A stretch of DNA of 5,350 bases from Treponema sp. (GTDB taxonomy: Bacteria; Spirochaetota; Spirochaetia; Treponematales; Breznakiellaceae). Below the pieces are notes generated by a model. The model saw nothing but the letters and a program-made list of their open reading frames with translations. It was not told the origin of the DNA and did not search any database. Positions 5,045 through 5,350 of this stretch are shown here, piece after piece. The stretch spans positions 1 through 5,350 of the forward strand of contig JAIRSD010000157.1 in NCBI GenBank assembly GCA_031255615.1. The letters are read 5' to 3'. Position numbers and translations under genes: made by a program. Numbering within the stretch: position 1 is the first letter of the stretch; each line of letters begins with the position of its first letter.

Positions 5045-5350
5045 TTACTCGTTCACCGCCGCGTCCAGGCGCTGGCCGGGGGATACGGAGGCCTCGATGC
5101 GCTCGCAGGCGGCCAGGACGCCGTTCTCGCTGCGGATCAGGGCTCCCAGGGCTTCGGCCTTTTCCCGGTAGACCCGGCTGCCCACCAGGTCCAGGACCTT
5201 CCACTCCAGTTCCTTCTTGGACACCCGGCCGATGTTGATGCCCCCGGGCCCGACTCCCAGTTCCTGCACCCGGTAGGCCCAGTAGAACTGGTCGATAATC
5301 AGGGGGAGGACCAGTTGGGGTTTCCCCGCCCTGGCGGCGCTGTGGGTGGT
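5045..5350 (-). CDS. GT1/MGT-type glycosyltransferase, C-terminal 101 residues (5' end outside window)
   Basis: The frame is open from the right edge to a TAA at 5047-5045. The first visible residues, TTHSAARAGKPQLVLPL (1-17), then IIDQFYWAYRVQELGVGP (18-35), match the end of the nucleotide-sugar binding motif of GT1 glycosyltransferases of the macroside/sterol/rhamnosyl type. In these proteins this stretch follows an HxGGxGT element, and the D-Q pair (residues 20-21 here) contacts the donor sugar. After it come the usual helices: KKELEWKVLDLV, YREKAEALGALIRSE, NGVLAACERIEAS, then a short tail. The acceptor and donor cannot be told from this fragment; glycolipid glycosylation is one possibility. 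The N-terminal acceptor domain and start codon lie beyond 5350. It is separated from the lipoprotein operon by about 830 bases of repeats and is probably a different transcription unit. Confidence 0.85.
   Translation of the reverse strand, partial: TTHSAARAGKPQLVLPLIIDQFYWAYRVQELGVGPGGINIGRVSKKELEWKVLDLVGSRVYREKAEALGALIRSENGVLAACERIEASVSPGQRLDAAVNE

Noticed and set aside
4473..5204. Minus-strand open frame of 243 codons with 62-residue repeats
   Set aside because: The repeat follows directly from the 186-bp DNA period, and its right part overlaps the glycosyltransferase gene in another frame.

Overview
The window looks like a GC-rich chromosomal stretch from a spirochaete, most likely a treponeme. 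The inference rests on protein family content: three consecutive lipoprotein genes (LpoB-like, COG3014-like, LPP20-like), lipoboxes of the relaxed spirochaetal kind, and a Ycf46-like AAA protein. I recognise these families by eye, and no database search was possible. Every gene I can support is on the minus strand, so the window reads from right to left.

Layout in the direction of transcription. (1) 5350-5045: the C-terminal end of a GT1/MGT-type glycosyltransferase, cut by the right edge. (2) 5044-4249: about 800 bases without a credible gene, dominated by palindromes. Its core (4494-4975) is a tandem array with an exact 186-bp period, 2.6 copies, in which short GGCATCC-type hairpins alternate with two different long hairpins. 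(3) 4271-3576: a candidate sigma70-type promoter followed by an LpoB-like lipoprotein gene. (4) 3541-2243: a COG3014-type lipoprotein gene, 34 bases downstream. (5) 2255-1188: an LPP20-family lipoprotein gene that overlaps the previous one by 13 bases. (6) 1187-948: a 240-bp GC-rich gap with inverted repeats but no clear terminator. (7) 947-1: the N-terminal part of a Ycf46-like AAA protein, running off the left edge. The part in view resembles the degenerate first AAA half and has no Walker A motif.

The three lipoprotein genes form a compact operon. LpoB, COG3014 and LPP20 proteins are also clustered in some gammaproteobacteria, so they probably act together at the cell envelope. In E. coli LpoB activates the peptidoglycan synthase PBP1b; that role is only inferred here. 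The most unusual element is the 186-bp higher-order palindromic array. Two base pairs in one of its long stems have changed on both arms between copies, so pairing is preserved. It could be a REP/BIME-like repeat, a nucleoid-protein target, or a structured 3' region of the glycosyltransferase mRNA.
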